From Stutzerimonas stutzeri (GTDB lineage: Bacteria; Pseudomonadota; Gammaproteobacteria; Pseudomonadales; Pseudomonadaceae), in assembly GCF_015291885.1 (NCBI RefSeq), contig NZ_CP036186.1, positions 2,245,001 to 2,309,000 of the forward strand: a stretch of DNA of 64,000 bases, read 5' to 3'. The notes under the pieces were generated by a model. That model saw only the letters and a program-made list of their open reading frames with translations. It ran no database searches and was not told where the DNA came from. Numbering within the stretch: the stretch's first letter is position 1; the number at the start of each line of letters is the position of its first letter. The position numbers and the translations under genes were made by a program. Positions 31,661 to 39,984 of the stretch are shown here, in pieces.

Positions 31661-32668
31661 CTATTTGTGCTCCGACCGAATCCAGATCCCGTTTCCCCGC
31701 AGGCGCTCGCGATCATGTGGTCGCTCAAGTCCAAGAAGCGGACCTTTGGGCACGATGCCATTTCCGTTGATCTGCCGATGGCTGGCGTAGTAGTGATTCT
31801 TGATGTGAGTGAAATCCACCGTTTCGGCAATTCCCGGCCACTGGTACAGCTCGCGCAGCCAGTTCGACAGGTTCGGATAGTCCTCGATTCGGCGCAGGTT
31901 GCACTTGAAGTGGCCGTGGTACACCGCATCGAAGCGCACGGCCGTGGTGAACAGGCGCCAGTCAGCCTCCGTGAGATATTCGCCAGTCAGATAGCGTTGT
32001 TTGCCAAGACGCCGCTCAACCCAGTCGAGCTCGTGAAATAGCTCGTCGAATGCCTCTTCATACGCCTCCTGTGTGGTGGCGAAGCCGGCGCGGTATACGC
32101 CGTTGTTGATGGCCGGGTAGATCCGCGCATTGAGTGCATCGATCTCGCCACGTAATGGTTCAGGATTGAAATCCAGCTGCGAGCCGGTGAGGTCGTCGAA
32201 CGCACCGTTGAAAATGCGGATGATCTCGGCGGACTCATTGTTAACGATGCAGTGGCGTTCCCGATCCCACAGGATAGGAACCGTCACGCGGCCAGAGTAG
32301 CCCGAGTCATCGCGGGTGTAGCGTTGATGCAGATATTCAAGGCCGTCCAGCGCGTCCCCGCTGGAGCCGGTTGCCTTGTCGAAGGTCCAGCCGTTCTCCG
32401 CCATTAGCCAGCTGACCACAGACACGTCGATCAGGGTCTCCAAACCTTTGAGCTTGCGGTAGATCAGTGTGCGGTGAGCCCAAGGGCACGCTAGCGCAAC
32501 GTACAGGTGGTAACGGCCGGCCTCGGCTGGAAAGCCGGTTTTGCCGCCGGGCCCCGGCGAGCCATCCCGGGTGATCCAGTTGTGACGCTTGGAGTGTTCG
32601 CGTTCGAACCTGCCATCTCGGCTTGAATACCAGCGGTCATGCCACTGGCCATCGATAAGTAATCCCAT
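31661..32668 (-). CDS. yqjG: Glutathionyl-hydroquinone reductase (Xi-class GST)
   Basis: A 335-residue Xi-class glutathione transferase that reduces glutathionyl-hydroquinones. The catalytic motif LYVALACPWAHRTLIYRKLKGL carries the active Cys (about residue 62), and EYLHQRYTRDDSGYSGRVTVPILWD and IVNNESAEIIRIFN form the rest of the thioredoxin-like domain. YLTEADWRLFTTAVRFDAVYHGHFKCNL lies in the helical C-domain. The length matches E. coli YqjG (about 330). Convergent with nahK with 125 bases between. Cytosolic. Confidence 0.9.
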   Translation of the reverse strand: MGLLIDGQWHDRWYSSRDGRFEREHSKRHNWITRDGSPGPGGKTGFPAEAGRYHLYVALACPWAHRTLIYRKLKGLETLIDVSVVSWLMAENGWTFDKATGSSGDALDGLEYLHQRYTRDDSGYSGRVTVPILWDRERHCIVNNESAEIIRIFNGAFDDLTGSQLDFNPEPLRGEIDALNARIYPAINNGVYRAGFATTQEAYEEAFDELFHELDWVERRLGKQRYLTGEYLTEADWRLFTTAVRFDAVYHGHFKCNLRRIEDYPNLSNWLRELYQWPGIAETVDFTHIKNHYYASHRQINGNGIVPKGPLLGLERPHDRERLRGNGIWIRSEHK

Positions 32669-32752
32669 TTTGTCCTCCTGTTACGGCATAGGAGGGCAGT
32701 CTAGGAAGCATCGTTCGATCGATGTGACCGAATGGCGGGTTAATCCTATCGC

Positions 32753-33736
32753 TTAAATCGATGAATGGCGGGCCTGCCAGTAGCTTTTCGCTTGCTCGAA
32801 AGCCGCGTCTCGAGTCGCGCCAAGCCCTCGCAGGGCAAGGGCCATGGTGGCGATCACTGCGAGTTCGCCGTACGCGTCTTGTTGCTCTCCAGCCCAGACG
32901 GCAAGCAGCTGCTGTGGGTCGAGCTGCGCGGGCTTCACGTGACGTCGCTCGGACAGCGCCGGCCATTCCTCATCCCACGGTGTGCCGCCAGTGGTGCCGT
33001 AGAGGTGCGAGATGTTGTCCGGGTTCATCTCGATTTCGCCGCCTTCGCCCTTGATGACGATGGCGTGGTCACCGAGCAATGTGCTGGCCTGGCGATGAGT
33101 GTCCTGATAACCGGGGTGGAAGATGCTCTGCAACCCGCAGCGCGCGCCCAGTGGGCTGAGCAGGCGTGCCAGTGAATGCACTGGGGAGCGCAGGCCGAGC
33201 AAGTTGCGCATGTCGATCATGCGCTGCAGCACGGGCATCCAGGCTCCCAGCGGGATGAACGCGAGATTGCTCTGGTCCAGCGCAGCGCCTACTTGCTCCC
33301 AACTGTTGCAGTGACGGATGCCCAGCAGCTCCAGTTGCTGTTCGCTATAGATGCGTCCGGCGGTGTGTGCGCCGCCGCCATGAAGGAGGATGCGCACGCC
33401 GTTGTTCGCCAGGCACTTGGCGGCCAGCAGATACCAGGGCAGGTGGCGTTTCTTGCCGGCATAGGTCGGCCAGTCGATATCGACCGAGATAGTCGGTGCC
33501 TGCACGCGCTCACGCACGGCCTGGGTAAAGCCCGCCAGCTCGTCGGGGCTTTCTTCCTTGTGCCGCAGCAACATGAGGAAGGCGCCCAGCTGAGCGTCCT
33601 CCACCTTGCCGTCGAGCAGCATGCCCATGGCTTCGCGGGCTTCTTCGCGTGTCAGGTCGCGGGCGCCACGCTTGCCTTTGCCAAGGATGCGCACGAAGGC
33701 GGCGAAAGGATGTTCTGCAGGTGTTTCGAGGCTCAT
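32753..33736 (-). CDS. ybiB: YbiB/TrpD2-like glycosyltransferase-family protein
   Basis: A 327-residue protein of the anthranilate phosphoribosyltransferase fold: DGKVEDAQLGAFLMLLRHKEESPDELAGFTQAV in the N-terminal helical domain, then LLHGGGAHTAGRIYSEQQLELLG, HSLARLLSPLGARCGLQSIFHPGYQDTHRQASTLLG and VIKGEGGEIEMNPD. TrpD2/YbiB proteins bind nucleic acid and are not tryptophan enzymes; the KGEGGE segment fits that group. It overlaps tusE by four bases and is the last gene of the tus operon, which suggests a tRNA- or RNA-related role (inference). Confidence 0.82.
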   Translation of the reverse strand: MSLETPAEHPFAAFVRILGKGKRGARDLTREEAREAMGMLLDGKVEDAQLGAFLMLLRHKEESPDELAGFTQAVRERVQAPTISVDIDWPTYAGKKRHLPWYLLAAKCLANNGVRILLHGGGAHTAGRIYSEQQLELLGIRHCNSWEQVGAALDQSNLAFIPLGAWMPVLQRMIDMRNLLGLRSPVHSLARLLSPLGARCGLQSIFHPGYQDTHRQASTLLGDHAIVIKGEGGEIEMNPDNISHLYGTTGGTPWDEEWPALSERRHVKPAQLDPQQLLAVWAGEQQDAYGELAVIATMALALRGLGATRDAAFEQAKSYWQARHSSI

Positions 33737-34068
33737 AGGCAGTTGCTCGGTTTTGGCAGCCCGGCCAGCTTGGCGGCCAGTTTGGCAGGGGCGCCCTTGA
33801 ACAGGCGGTTGAGGTGCATGCTGTTGCCCTTTTCAGGCCCCAGCTTGAGTGCGGTGTACTTGATCAGCGGGCGTGTGGCCGGCGACAGCTGGAATTCAGC
33901 ATAGAACTCGCGCAGCAGTCGAAGCACTTCCCGATGTTCGTCTTCCAGCTCCAACTCCTCACGGCGCGCCAGCGCTTCGGCAACGGCTTCGTTCCAGTCG
34001 CTCAGATCGACCAGAAAGCCGTCCTTGTCCAGCGCGATCTCGCGCCCATCCACGACCAGGCTGCTCAT
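33733..34068 (-). CDS. tusE: Sulfurtransferase TusE (DsrC family)
   Basis: A 111-residue DsrC/TusE protein. LDKDGFLVDLSDWNEAVAEALARREEL and HLRLLREFYAEFQLSPATRPLIKYT-like sequence are characteristic, and the penultimate Cys (KPSNCL, Cys110) is the sulfur-accepting residue. TusE passes persulfide sulfur from TusBCD to MnmA for 2-thiouridine at tRNA position 34. Four-base overlaps with tusB and the ybiB-like gene. Confidence 0.92.
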   Translation of the reverse strand: MSSLVVDGREIALDKDGFLVDLSDWNEAVAEALARREELELEDEHREVLRLLREFYAEFQLSPATRPLIKYTALKLGPEKGNSMHLNRLFKGAPAKLAAKLAGLPKPSNCL

Positions 34069-34367
34069 AGCCAGCTGTTGATCCGTTCGTAACGGCAGGT
34101 CAGTTCAACGAAGCCCGCGTAGTCCAGCAATTGCACGCGCGGCGGCAGCATGCCGAGTGCCCGGGCCTGCACGTCTTCTTCAAGTGCGAACAGCGCGACC
34201 TGCTCTGGCAGTTGCTCCAATTCGGTCGCGGGTTTGGTTCCGGCTGTCAGGGCGTAGGTTGCGTCGCCGGCCAGCAGCAGGGCGTCGGTGTCACCTAGCA
34301 GCGGCAGACAGCTGCTGAAGCGGCCGTCGCTGAAGGGCGAATGGGAAAGCACATGCAAAGTGGCCAT
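34065..34367 (-). CDS. tusB: Sulfurtransferase complex subunit TusB (DsrH family)
   Basis: A 100-residue protein starting MATLHVLSHSPFSDGRFSSCLPLLGDTDALLLAGDATYAL, with the DsrH fold and the C-terminal VQLLDYAGFVELTCRYERINSWL. It forms the TusBCD heterohexamer in the tRNA 2-thiouridine relay. It lies between tusC (one shared base) and tusE. Confidence 0.9.
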   Translation of the reverse strand: MATLHVLSHSPFSDGRFSSCLPLLGDTDALLLAGDATYALTAGTKPATELEQLPEQVALFALEEDVQARALGMLPPRVQLLDYAGFVELTCRYERINSWL

Positions 34368-34729
34368 CAGATCGTGATCACATGGTCATAGCGGTTGATC
34401 AGGGTGCTCAGGTCGGTGTCGTCGAGGATTTCGACTGGCAGCGCCAGAGAGGATTCATCCAGGTTGCGCTCGGCCAGGCTGCGGCGAGCGACGAACAGAC
34501 TGTCGATGCCGAACAGCGGCAGCGCCTGCAGATTCGCGCTCAGATCTTTCTGCTCGAGCGATGCGGCCTGCTGCGCCTTCGTAAGCTGGAATACGCCGTC
34601 GTCGAGAAACAGCAGCCCGAGCGGCAGTTCGAAAGCGCCGCCGGCCAACACGATATCCAGTGCCTCGCGGGCCGACGGGCCGGCCCAGGGCCCCTGACGG
34701 CTAATGACTAGCATGGAACGCACCATCAT
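34367..34729 (-). CDS. tusC: Sulfurtransferase complex subunit TusC (DsrF family)
   Basis: A 120-residue protein: MLVISRQGPWAGPSAREALDIVLAGGAFELPLGLLFLDDGVFQL, followed by LPLFGIDSLFVARRSLAERNLD and LINRYDHVITI at the end. Typical DsrF/TusC length and pattern. Overlaps tusD by four bases. Confidence 0.9.
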   Translation of the reverse strand: MMVRSMLVISRQGPWAGPSAREALDIVLAGGAFELPLGLLFLDDGVFQLTKAQQAASLEQKDLSANLQALPLFGIDSLFVARRSLAERNLDESSLALPVEILDDTDLSTLINRYDHVITI

Positions 34730-35118
34730 TGGCCTCCGAAGCAGACGAGCCGATCCGCTTGTTGCGCGGCTTCATGCAGCTGGCCCAGCCCCGACAGCTC
34801 CCAGCCAGCGGCAAGGTTCGCTGCCGGACGCTGGTAGCGCTGCGCTTCGCCGGCATCCAGTACGCCGCGACGCAGGCCGGCGGCGATGCAGACCACGCCG
34901 TCCAGCTGGTTGGCGCTGACGAAACGGCTCCATTCAGCCGCCACGTCCAGTTCGTCCTGTGCCGCCACGACATTCGCTGAAGCACTGTGCACGCCATCCT
35001 GATAGAAGAACAGCCGGACGATTTCATGCCCGCCAGCGAGCACGGCTTCGGCAAAGCGCAACGCGCGGCGGGCAGCGGGTGAATGGGGCGGGGCAAACAG
35101 GGCGATTACGAATTTCAT
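34726..35118 (-). CDS. tusD: Sulfurtransferase complex subunit TusD (DsrE family)
   Basis: A 130-residue protein starting MKFVIALFAPPHSPAARRALRFAEAVLAGGHEIVRLFFYQDGVHSA. The catalytic Cys is in LDGVVCIAAGLRRGV (about residue 77), equivalent to TusD Cys78 of E. coli. First gene of tusDCBE. The frame extends upstream to 35196 through the yccA terminator, but 35118 gives the normal DsrE N-terminus. The promoter must lie within the 50 bases between the terminator and the start. Confidence 0.92.
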   Translation of the reverse strand: MKFVIALFAPPHSPAARRALRFAEAVLAGGHEIVRLFFYQDGVHSASANVVAAQDELDVAAEWSRFVSANQLDGVVCIAAGLRRGVLDAGEAQRYQRPAANLAAGWELSGLGQLHEAAQQADRLVCFGGQ

Positions 35119-35166
35119 CGGGGCACCATGGCAGAACAGCCGACATGATACGCCAGCTGCAGGCAT

Positions 35167-35190
35167 GAAAAAGCCCGCCGAAGCGGGCTT
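35167..35190 (-). terminator. Intrinsic terminator of yccA
   Basis: AAGCCCGC (35171-35178), loop CGAA, GCGGGCTT (35183-35190); on the minus strand the hairpin is followed by a run of T (35167-35170 read as TTTT). It begins 19 bases after the yccA stop and separates it from the tus operon. Confidence 0.88.
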
Positions 35191-35208
35191 GTTCAAGCTG
35201 GGGAGCGA

Positions 35209-35877
35209 TCAGTCGTCGCCACCGAAGATGCCCAGCAGCTGCAGCAGGCTGATGAACAGGTTGTATAGCGAAACGAACAGGCCAATGGTGGCCATGATGT
35301 AGTTGCGCTCGCCGCCGTGGATGATGGCGCTGGTCTGGAACAGGATGCAGGCCGAGGAGAACAGCACGAAACCTGCGCTGATCGCCAGTTGCAGCCCAGT
35401 AATCTGGAAGAAGAAGCCCGCCAGCATGGCGCCGATCAACACGAAGAAGCCCGCGGTGATGAAGCCACTGAGGAAGCTCATGTCCTTGCGAGTGATCAGC
35501 ACGTAGGCCGACAGTCCGAAGAACACCAGGGCAGTCATCGACAACGCCGAGCTGATCAGCTCACCGCCGTTGGCCAGACCCAGATACATGTTGAGGATCG
35601 GGCCCAGGGTGTAGCCCATGAAGCCGGTCAAAGCGAAGGTGGAAACCAGACCCCATGCCGAGTTGCGCAGCTTGGCAGTGAGGAAGAACAGCCCGTAAAA
35701 GCCGATCAGCACCACGAAGATATTCGGGTAGGCCGCGTTGGCCTGCATGGCCAAATAGGCAACCAGGCCGCTGAACGCGAGGGTCATGGCCAGTAGCCCG
35801 TAGGTGTTACGCAGGACCTTGCTGACCTCGCGCTGTTCGACCTGCGTGTGGCTAAGCGCGTATTCGTGTTCGTGCAT
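35209..35877 (-). CDS. yccA: Bax inhibitor-1 family inner-membrane protein
   Basis: A 222-residue protein with seven hydrophobic helices, typical of the BI-1/YccA family. [56 protein letters not shown] and the C-terminal [18 protein letters not shown] with the conserved acidic end are visible. YccA modulates FtsH proteolysis in E. coli; bacterial relatives act as Ca2+ leak channels. AAGGAG lies seven bases before the ATG, and an extended -10 (TGCTATGAT, -10 at 35924-35929) is seen upstream on the minus strand. Monocistronic, with its own terminator. Confidence 0.92.
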   Translation of the reverse strand: MHEHEYALSHTQVEQREVSKVLRNTYGLLAMTLAFSGLVAYLAMQANAAYPNIFVVLIGFYGLFFLTAKLRNSAWGLVSTFALTGFMGYTLGPILNMYLGLANGGELISSALSMTALVFFGLSAYVLITRKDMSFLSGFITAGFFVLIGAMLAGFFFQITGLQLAISAGFVLFSSACILFQTSAIIHGGERNYIMATIGLFVSLYNLFISLLQLLGIFGGDD

Positions 35878-35961
35878 GGCGACACTCCTTGGATGAATTC
35901 AAGCCTGAGACGATTTGTCCCGGATCATAGCAGAGGCAAGTTGAATGCCTAGCATCAGTGT

Positions 35962-35989
35962 TTGACAGTGTATTTCTATCCGGTACTAT
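35962..35989 (+). promoter_or_regulatory. Sigma-70 promoter of tRNA-Ser
   Basis: TTGACA (35962-35967), 16 bases, TACTAT (35984-35989), followed by a GC-rich discriminator and the tRNA at 36006. Near-consensus and typical of a stable RNA promoter. Confidence 0.8.
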
Positions 35990-36005
35990 TGCGCCCGCTT
36001 TATCC

Positions 36006-36095
36006 GGAAGTGTGGCCGAGTGGTTGAAGGCAGCGGTCTTGAAAACCGCCGAAGGGGAGACCCTTCCCAGAGTTCGAATCTCTGCGCTTCCGCCA
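36006..36095 (+). tRNA. tRNA-Ser (anticodon UGA)
   Basis: 90 nt including an encoded CCA. Acceptor arms GGAAGTG/CGCTTCC pair; the anticodon loop CTTGAAA carries TGA; a long variable arm (GAAGGGGAGACCCTTC) marks a class II tRNA; and the T-loop GTTCGAATC is standard. Reads UCN serine codons. Confidence 0.96.
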
Positions 36096-36104
36096 TCTGA
36101 AAAC

Positions 36105-36137
36105 CTGAAGGCCCGTATTCCGGGGCCTTCAGTGTTT
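36105..36137 (+). terminator. Terminator after tRNA-Ser
   Basis: CTGAAGGCCC (36105-36114) pairs with GGGCCTTCAG (36123-36132), followed by TGTTTCT. Starts ten bases after the tRNA. The region 36138-36426 beyond it shows no gene I can support, but contains two closely spaced copies of TGGTCCCA. Confidence 0.75.
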
Positions 36138-36426
36138 CTGGGGTTCCGAAAAGGGGCGTTGTTGGTCCCAGTTTGGTCCCATCACGATCATGCGAGCGCA
36201 GGCGACCTCCCCGAAAGCGACGCCTTCGTAGTCACTTCAGCGCAACTGCCACGCACGCCGCAAGCAAACCCAAACGGGCGCAATTTTGGTGCGTTGTCCC
36301 GCCTGGCCGTTCGTTGATGGTTGCTCGATGAGATCGCTCCAGCCTGTGGCAGAGTTGGCAGTTGCCGAGGTGGCGATGCGCCAGCCGGCTGCTAGAATGC
36401 GGCGCCTGACAAATGGAGTTGTCGCC

Positions 36427-36699
36427 ATGAAACGTTTCAGGCAACCGGAAGCCTTCGCACTGATTCAGCAGCACTTCGAGCCGCTGGTATTCAGCGCCCG
36501 CATGGACTCGCCGTCCACCGTACGCGTAATGCTCATCGATGAGGCGACCGGCGAATCGCTGCTGCTCACCGGCCTGCCGTGCCGTATATCCCTTTCCCGC
36601 GCCGACATCGCCGGCCTGATCAGCACCATCGATCTGGATGCCGCCGCCCTCAGATCCTCCCTGCTAAGCAACCTCAAACGCCCTCGGTTGCTCGGCTAG
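36427..36699 (+). CDS. DUF1652-like small protein
   Basis: A 90-residue protein starting MKRFRQPEAFALIQQHFEPLVFSARMD, followed by TVRVMLIDEATGESLLLTGLPCRISLSRADIAGLISTIDLD. The pattern (helix, HF-P, short beta-hairpins, VTGI-like turn, helix) resembles the Pseudomonas DUF1652 family. The frame extends upstream to 36286 but the start at 36427 gives the family-like N-terminus. The 3' end overlaps the converging tetR gene by 26 bases. Function unknown. Confidence 0.6.
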   Translation: MKRFRQPEAFALIQQHFEPLVFSARMDSPSTVRVMLIDEATGESLLLTGLPCRISLSRADIAGLISTIDLDAAALRSSLLSNLKRPRLLG

Positions 36700-37330
36700 T
36701 CTGCTGGGCAGTGTCGATATGCACTGCCGTCACCAGTGCCAACAGATTGCTCGCCATAAAGGGCGCCTGCTCCCTGAGTGAGAACAGCTTCGGTGACAGC
36801 AGCCAGGTGTGGGTGATGCCCATCAAACTTGAGTAGAGCAGCAACGCTAGCGCGCGGGGCGGTTGGCAGTGCTGAATAACCTGCACGTGCTGCCCTTGCT
36901 CGATCAGCTCCTCGAGCAATTGGACCATGTCGCGGGTCAGCTTGCGCTCACGCTTGAGCGTGCTGGCCATCTGCGCTGTGAGTTCGGTCTTGTTCAGCAG
37001 GATCTCGAAAGACTGGCGATACCAGCGGTCGTCCAGTAGCAGGCGGAACCACTCGTTGACGAAATGCTCGAGGGCGGCAGCTGGTTCCTTGGCGAGTTTC
37101 CGGCTGCGCGCTATCAATCGCTCCAACGGCTCTTGGGAAATGGTCAGTACGGCCTGGTAAAGCTCGTCCTTGCTCTTGAAATGCCAGTAGATAGGGCCGC
37201 GACTGAAGCCCGCGGCCTCGGCGATCATCGCTAGCGTGGTGTTCGAGTAGCCGTTGCGGCTGAACAGCTCGAGTGCTGCGGCGATGACCTTGAGGCGAGT
37301 CTGCTCGGCGTCTTCTTTGGTACGGCGCAT
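36674..37330 (-). CDS. TetR-family transcriptional regulator
   Basis: A 218-residue repressor. The DNA-binding helix-turn-helix is RLKVIAAALELFSRNGYSNTTLAMIAEAAGFSRGPIYWHFKSKDELYQAVL (residues ~10-60). The C-terminal ligand domain (ALEHFVNEWFRLLLDDRWYRQSFEILLNKTELT) is AcrR/TtgR-like. It is encoded 64 bases downstream of the binding-protein gene at 37395 in the same direction, so it may be co-transcribed with glnT and that gene. A candidate operator is the TATACA-N8-TGTATA repeat before glnT (inference). Confidence 0.85.
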   Translation of the reverse strand: MRRTKEDAEQTRLKVIAAALELFSRNGYSNTTLAMIAEAAGFSRGPIYWHFKSKDELYQAVLTISQEPLERLIARSRKLAKEPAAALEHFVNEWFRLLLDDRWYRQSFEILLNKTELTAQMASTLKRERKLTRDMVQLLEELIEQGQHVQVIQHCQPPRALALLLYSSLMGITHTWLLSPKLFSLREQAPFMASNLLALVTAVHIDTAQQTSRATEGV

Positions 37331-37394
37331 AAGGCTCCTCGAAATGCTCGGCGGCCACGCAGCGTGCCGGCAAGGCCCACTGCGTGGCAAGCCC

Positions 37395-38459
37395 TCACAG
37401 GGCGCCGTCGGCGGCCATCTGCATGTAGGTGGTGTCGAAGCGCAGCTTGAGATTGCCCTGGTCACCGAGCGCGCCGGTCGGCATGGCGATACCGACAAAG
37501 TCCACTGAATCCGCACCATCGCCCAGCAGGCCGTGGTCGAAGGAGAACGTGCGCACGCTGTCCACGGCTTCATGGGCCTGAGCGCCTGAGATGAAGGCGA
37601 CCGCTTCGGCTGGCTGATAGAACATGTGGGTACCCTTGAGTTGCGCCTCGTAGCCGGCCTGGTCGGTGCCGGAAGCTGCGCCCAGCTGGGCGCGCAGCTC
37701 GGCGCCTTCCGGTGTGTCGCTGGCCATGATCGCCATCACCTCGTACCAGGCGCCGGTGACCGCCTTGCCGAAGGCGGGGTTGTCGGCCAGCGTCTCGCTG
37801 TTGACGATCAGCAGGTCCTTGACGTGGCCCGGCACGCTGGCCGAGTCGAAGACTTGATGGGCGTCGGGAGCGGCGGCAACTTCCTGCAGCAGCGGGCTCC
37901 AGGTCGCCACGTTACGAACATCGGCGGTGCTGAATGCGGCAACGATGTCCGCATCCGAGGTGTTGACCACCTGCACGTCCTTCTCCGACAGGCCCACGCT
38001 GTCCAGCGCCTTGGCCAGGATGTAGTGCGACACCGACAGTTCCACTAGGTGCACCTGCTGGCCCTTGATCTGCTTGAGATCGCTGGTGCCCTTCATCACC
38101 AGGCCGTCGTTGCCGTTGGAGTAGCTGCCGACGATCAGCGCGGTGGTGTCGACGCCACCAGCCGCCGGGATCGACAGCGCATCCATGCTGGTGGCGACCA
38201 CGCCGTCGAACTGGCCGGCGCTGTACTGGTTGATGGACTCGACATAGTCGTTGATCTGGCTGATGTTTACCTCGATCCCGTACTTGTCGGCCCACTTCTT
38301 CATGATTCCGGACTCGTCGGCGTACTTCCACGGCATCCAGCCGACGTAGATGGTCCAGGCCAGGTTAAAGGTTTTTTTCTCCTCCGCCTGGGCCAGCGGA
38401 GAAAGGGCGGCCAGGGCGATGGCCCCTGCGCAGAACAGCTTTTTCATGGTGCCTTGCAT
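37395..38459 (-). CDS. ABC substrate-binding protein, urea/guanidine-carboxylase-region type
   Basis: A 354-residue periplasmic binding protein with signal MKKLFCAGAIALAALSPLAQA. NLAWTIYVGWMPWKYADESGIMKKWADKYGIEVNISQINDYVESINQYSAGQFDGVVATSMDALSIPAAGG is very similar to the TIGR03427 group normally encoded at the head of urea/guanidine carboxylase operons. It is 15 bases downstream of glnT. Its permease and ATPase are not adjacent; the best candidates are the genes at 59451-61111, over 20 kb away, whose operon lacks a binding protein. A second start, MQGTMKK at 38459, versus MKK at 38447 is not resolved. Confidence 0.82.
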   Translation of the reverse strand: MQGTMKKLFCAGAIALAALSPLAQAEEKKTFNLAWTIYVGWMPWKYADESGIMKKWADKYGIEVNISQINDYVESINQYSAGQFDGVVATSMDALSIPAAGGVDTTALIVGSYSNGNDGLVMKGTSDLKQIKGQQVHLVELSVSHYILAKALDSVGLSEKDVQVVNTSDADIVAAFSTADVRNVATWSPLLQEVAAAPDAHQVFDSASVPGHVKDLLIVNSETLADNPAFGKAVTGAWYEVMAIMASDTPEGAELRAQLGAASGTDQAGYEAQLKGTHMFYQPAEAVAFISGAQAHEAVDSVRTFSFDHGLLGDGADSVDFVGIAMPTGALGDQGNLKLRFDTTYMQMAADGAL

Positions 38460-38474
38460 GGTGAGACTCCCTGT

Positions 38475-39839
38475 TCAGAAGAATTTCAGATAGCGCTGGA
38501 TTTCCCAGTCGGAAACATGGGTGTGGTAGGCGTTCCACTCGTCGCGCTTGAAGTCGACGAAGGCTTCGTACATCGCATCGCCGAAGACCTGACGGGACAG
38601 CGGATCGGCCTCGAACGCGTCGATGGCTTCGCTGAGGGTGCGCGGCAGGGTTTCGATACCCATGTCCGCGACGTCCTTTTCGCTGTAGTCGTACATGTTC
38701 TCGCGGTGCGGCTGGCCCGGTTCGAGCTTGTCGCGGATGCCCTCGAGGCCTGCGGCGAGGATCATTGCGGCGCCGAGGTAGGGGTTGCAGCCGATATCCG
38801 CGGCGCGGCATTCGACCCGCGCGCCCTGGGACGGAATGCGCAGCATGTTGGTGCGGTTGTTGTTGCCGTAGCAGACGAACACCGGCGCCCAGGTCGAGCC
38901 GGACATGGCGCCTTTGCGGATCAGCCGCTTGTAACTGTTTACCGTAGGCGCGATGACCGCGCAGATGGCCTTGGCGTGTTTAAGCACGCCGGCGATGAAG
39001 TGATAGGCGAGCGGGGTGACGCCGCAGCCGTGCGGATCTTCGCCATCCACTTCGAACAGGTTCTTGCCCGAGGCCAGGTCCGCCAGGGACATGTTGTAGT
39101 GCGCACCGCTGCCGGTGCGCTGCGCGGACGGCTTGGGCATGAAGGTGGCGAAGGCGCCGTGCTTACGAGCGATCTCGTTGGCCATCATGCGGAAGAACAC
39201 GAAGCGGTCGGCCATGGTCAGCGCGTCGGCGTACTTGAAGTCGGTTTCGAACTGGCCGTTGGCGTCTTCATGGTCGAACGAGTACACGCCCCAGCCCATC
39301 TCGTTCATGGCTTCCACCAGCTCATCGATCACCGGCAGATTGTCCATCAACAGACGCGGGTCGTAGCAGGGCTTGGCCGCGGTATCGCGATCGCTGAGCG
39401 GGGCGAAGCCGCCGTCCGGGGTGTCCTTGTAGAGGAAGAACTCGGTCTCGATGCCCAGATTGAAGCTGTAGCCCATCTCGGCCGCAGCATCGGTCTGGCG
39501 CTTGAGGATGCCGCGCGAGCAGGCGTCGAAGGGCTTGCCGTCTAGATAAAGGTCGCTGGCGAACCAGGCCAGGCTGCGATTCCAGCTGCACTGGGTGGCG
39601 CTGGCCGGATCGGGCATCGCCGCCACTTCGTTATCGCTGATCTGCTGCGGCACGCCGTCAAGTGCCGCGCCGGTGTATAGCTCGGAACCGCGAAGCATCT
39701 GCCCCAGATGGTCGAGCGGGACGAACTTGCCTTTGATCACGCCGTGCATGTCGACGTAGCTGGCCATGGCGTACTTCACGCCCTTGTCCTGCAGCCGCTG
39801 TTTCAGCTCCTCGACGGAGGAGAGGGGAAAGCTGGTCAT
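38475..39839 (-). CDS. glnT: Glutamine synthetase type III (GlnT)
   Basis: A 454-residue glutamine synthetase that condenses glutamate and ammonia. KYAMASYVDMHGVIKGKFVPLDHL opens the beta-grasp domain. The catalytic domain shows NLGIETEFFLYKD, YSFDHEDANGQFETDFKY, FMPKPSAQRTGSGAHYNMSL and NRTNMLRIPSQGARVECRAADIGCNPYLG. The frame opens upstream, but MTSFPL at 39839 is the family-like start. Placement next to a guanidine/urea transport protein suggests it assimilates ammonia released by the neighbouring pathways. Confidence 0.9.
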   Translation of the reverse strand: MTSFPLSSVEELKQRLQDKGVKYAMASYVDMHGVIKGKFVPLDHLGQMLRGSELYTGAALDGVPQQISDNEVAAMPDPASATQCSWNRSLAWFASDLYLDGKPFDACSRGILKRQTDAAAEMGYSFNLGIETEFFLYKDTPDGGFAPLSDRDTAAKPCYDPRLLMDNLPVIDELVEAMNEMGWGVYSFDHEDANGQFETDFKYADALTMADRFVFFRMMANEIARKHGAFATFMPKPSAQRTGSGAHYNMSLADLASGKNLFEVDGEDPHGCGVTPLAYHFIAGVLKHAKAICAVIAPTVNSYKRLIRKGAMSGSTWAPVFVCYGNNNRTNMLRIPSQGARVECRAADIGCNPYLGAAMILAAGLEGIRDKLEPGQPHRENMYDYSEKDVADMGIETLPRTLSEAIDAFEADPLSRQVFGDAMYEAFVDFKRDEWNAYHTHVSDWEIQRYLKFF

Positions 39840-39905
39840 CTGCTTGCGCTCCTTGGAGTCATGAGTGGCGGCGCTTGGCACCGCTGGCACGATTCCTTCA
39901 TCCAA

Positions 39906-39925
39906 TATACATGCCAGCGTGTATA
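39906..39925. promoter_or_regulatory. Inverted repeat TATACA-N8-TGTATA before glnT (candidate TetR operator)
   Basis: Perfect six-base arms at 39906-39911 and 39920-39925, between divergent glnT and the alpha/beta hydrolase gene. On the minus strand it overlaps TGGCAT-GTATA-TTGGA (39901-39916), a sigma-54-like sequence with a mismatch at the invariant -12 C. The regulator at 36674-37330 is a natural candidate to bind it. Confidence 0.45.
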
Positions 39926-39984
39926 GAAACGGGTTACGGCTGGTGCCACTGCTTGCCCGTTTCGCAGATGTGGGAGTCATGCAG

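Noticed and set aside
35958..36317. 119-codon plus-strand frame
   Set aside because: It reads straight through the tRNA-Ser gene and its terminator.
38049..39545. Plus-strand open frame of about 500 codons
   Set aside because: It is antisense to glnT and its neighbour and shows no domain pattern; a codon-bias shadow.
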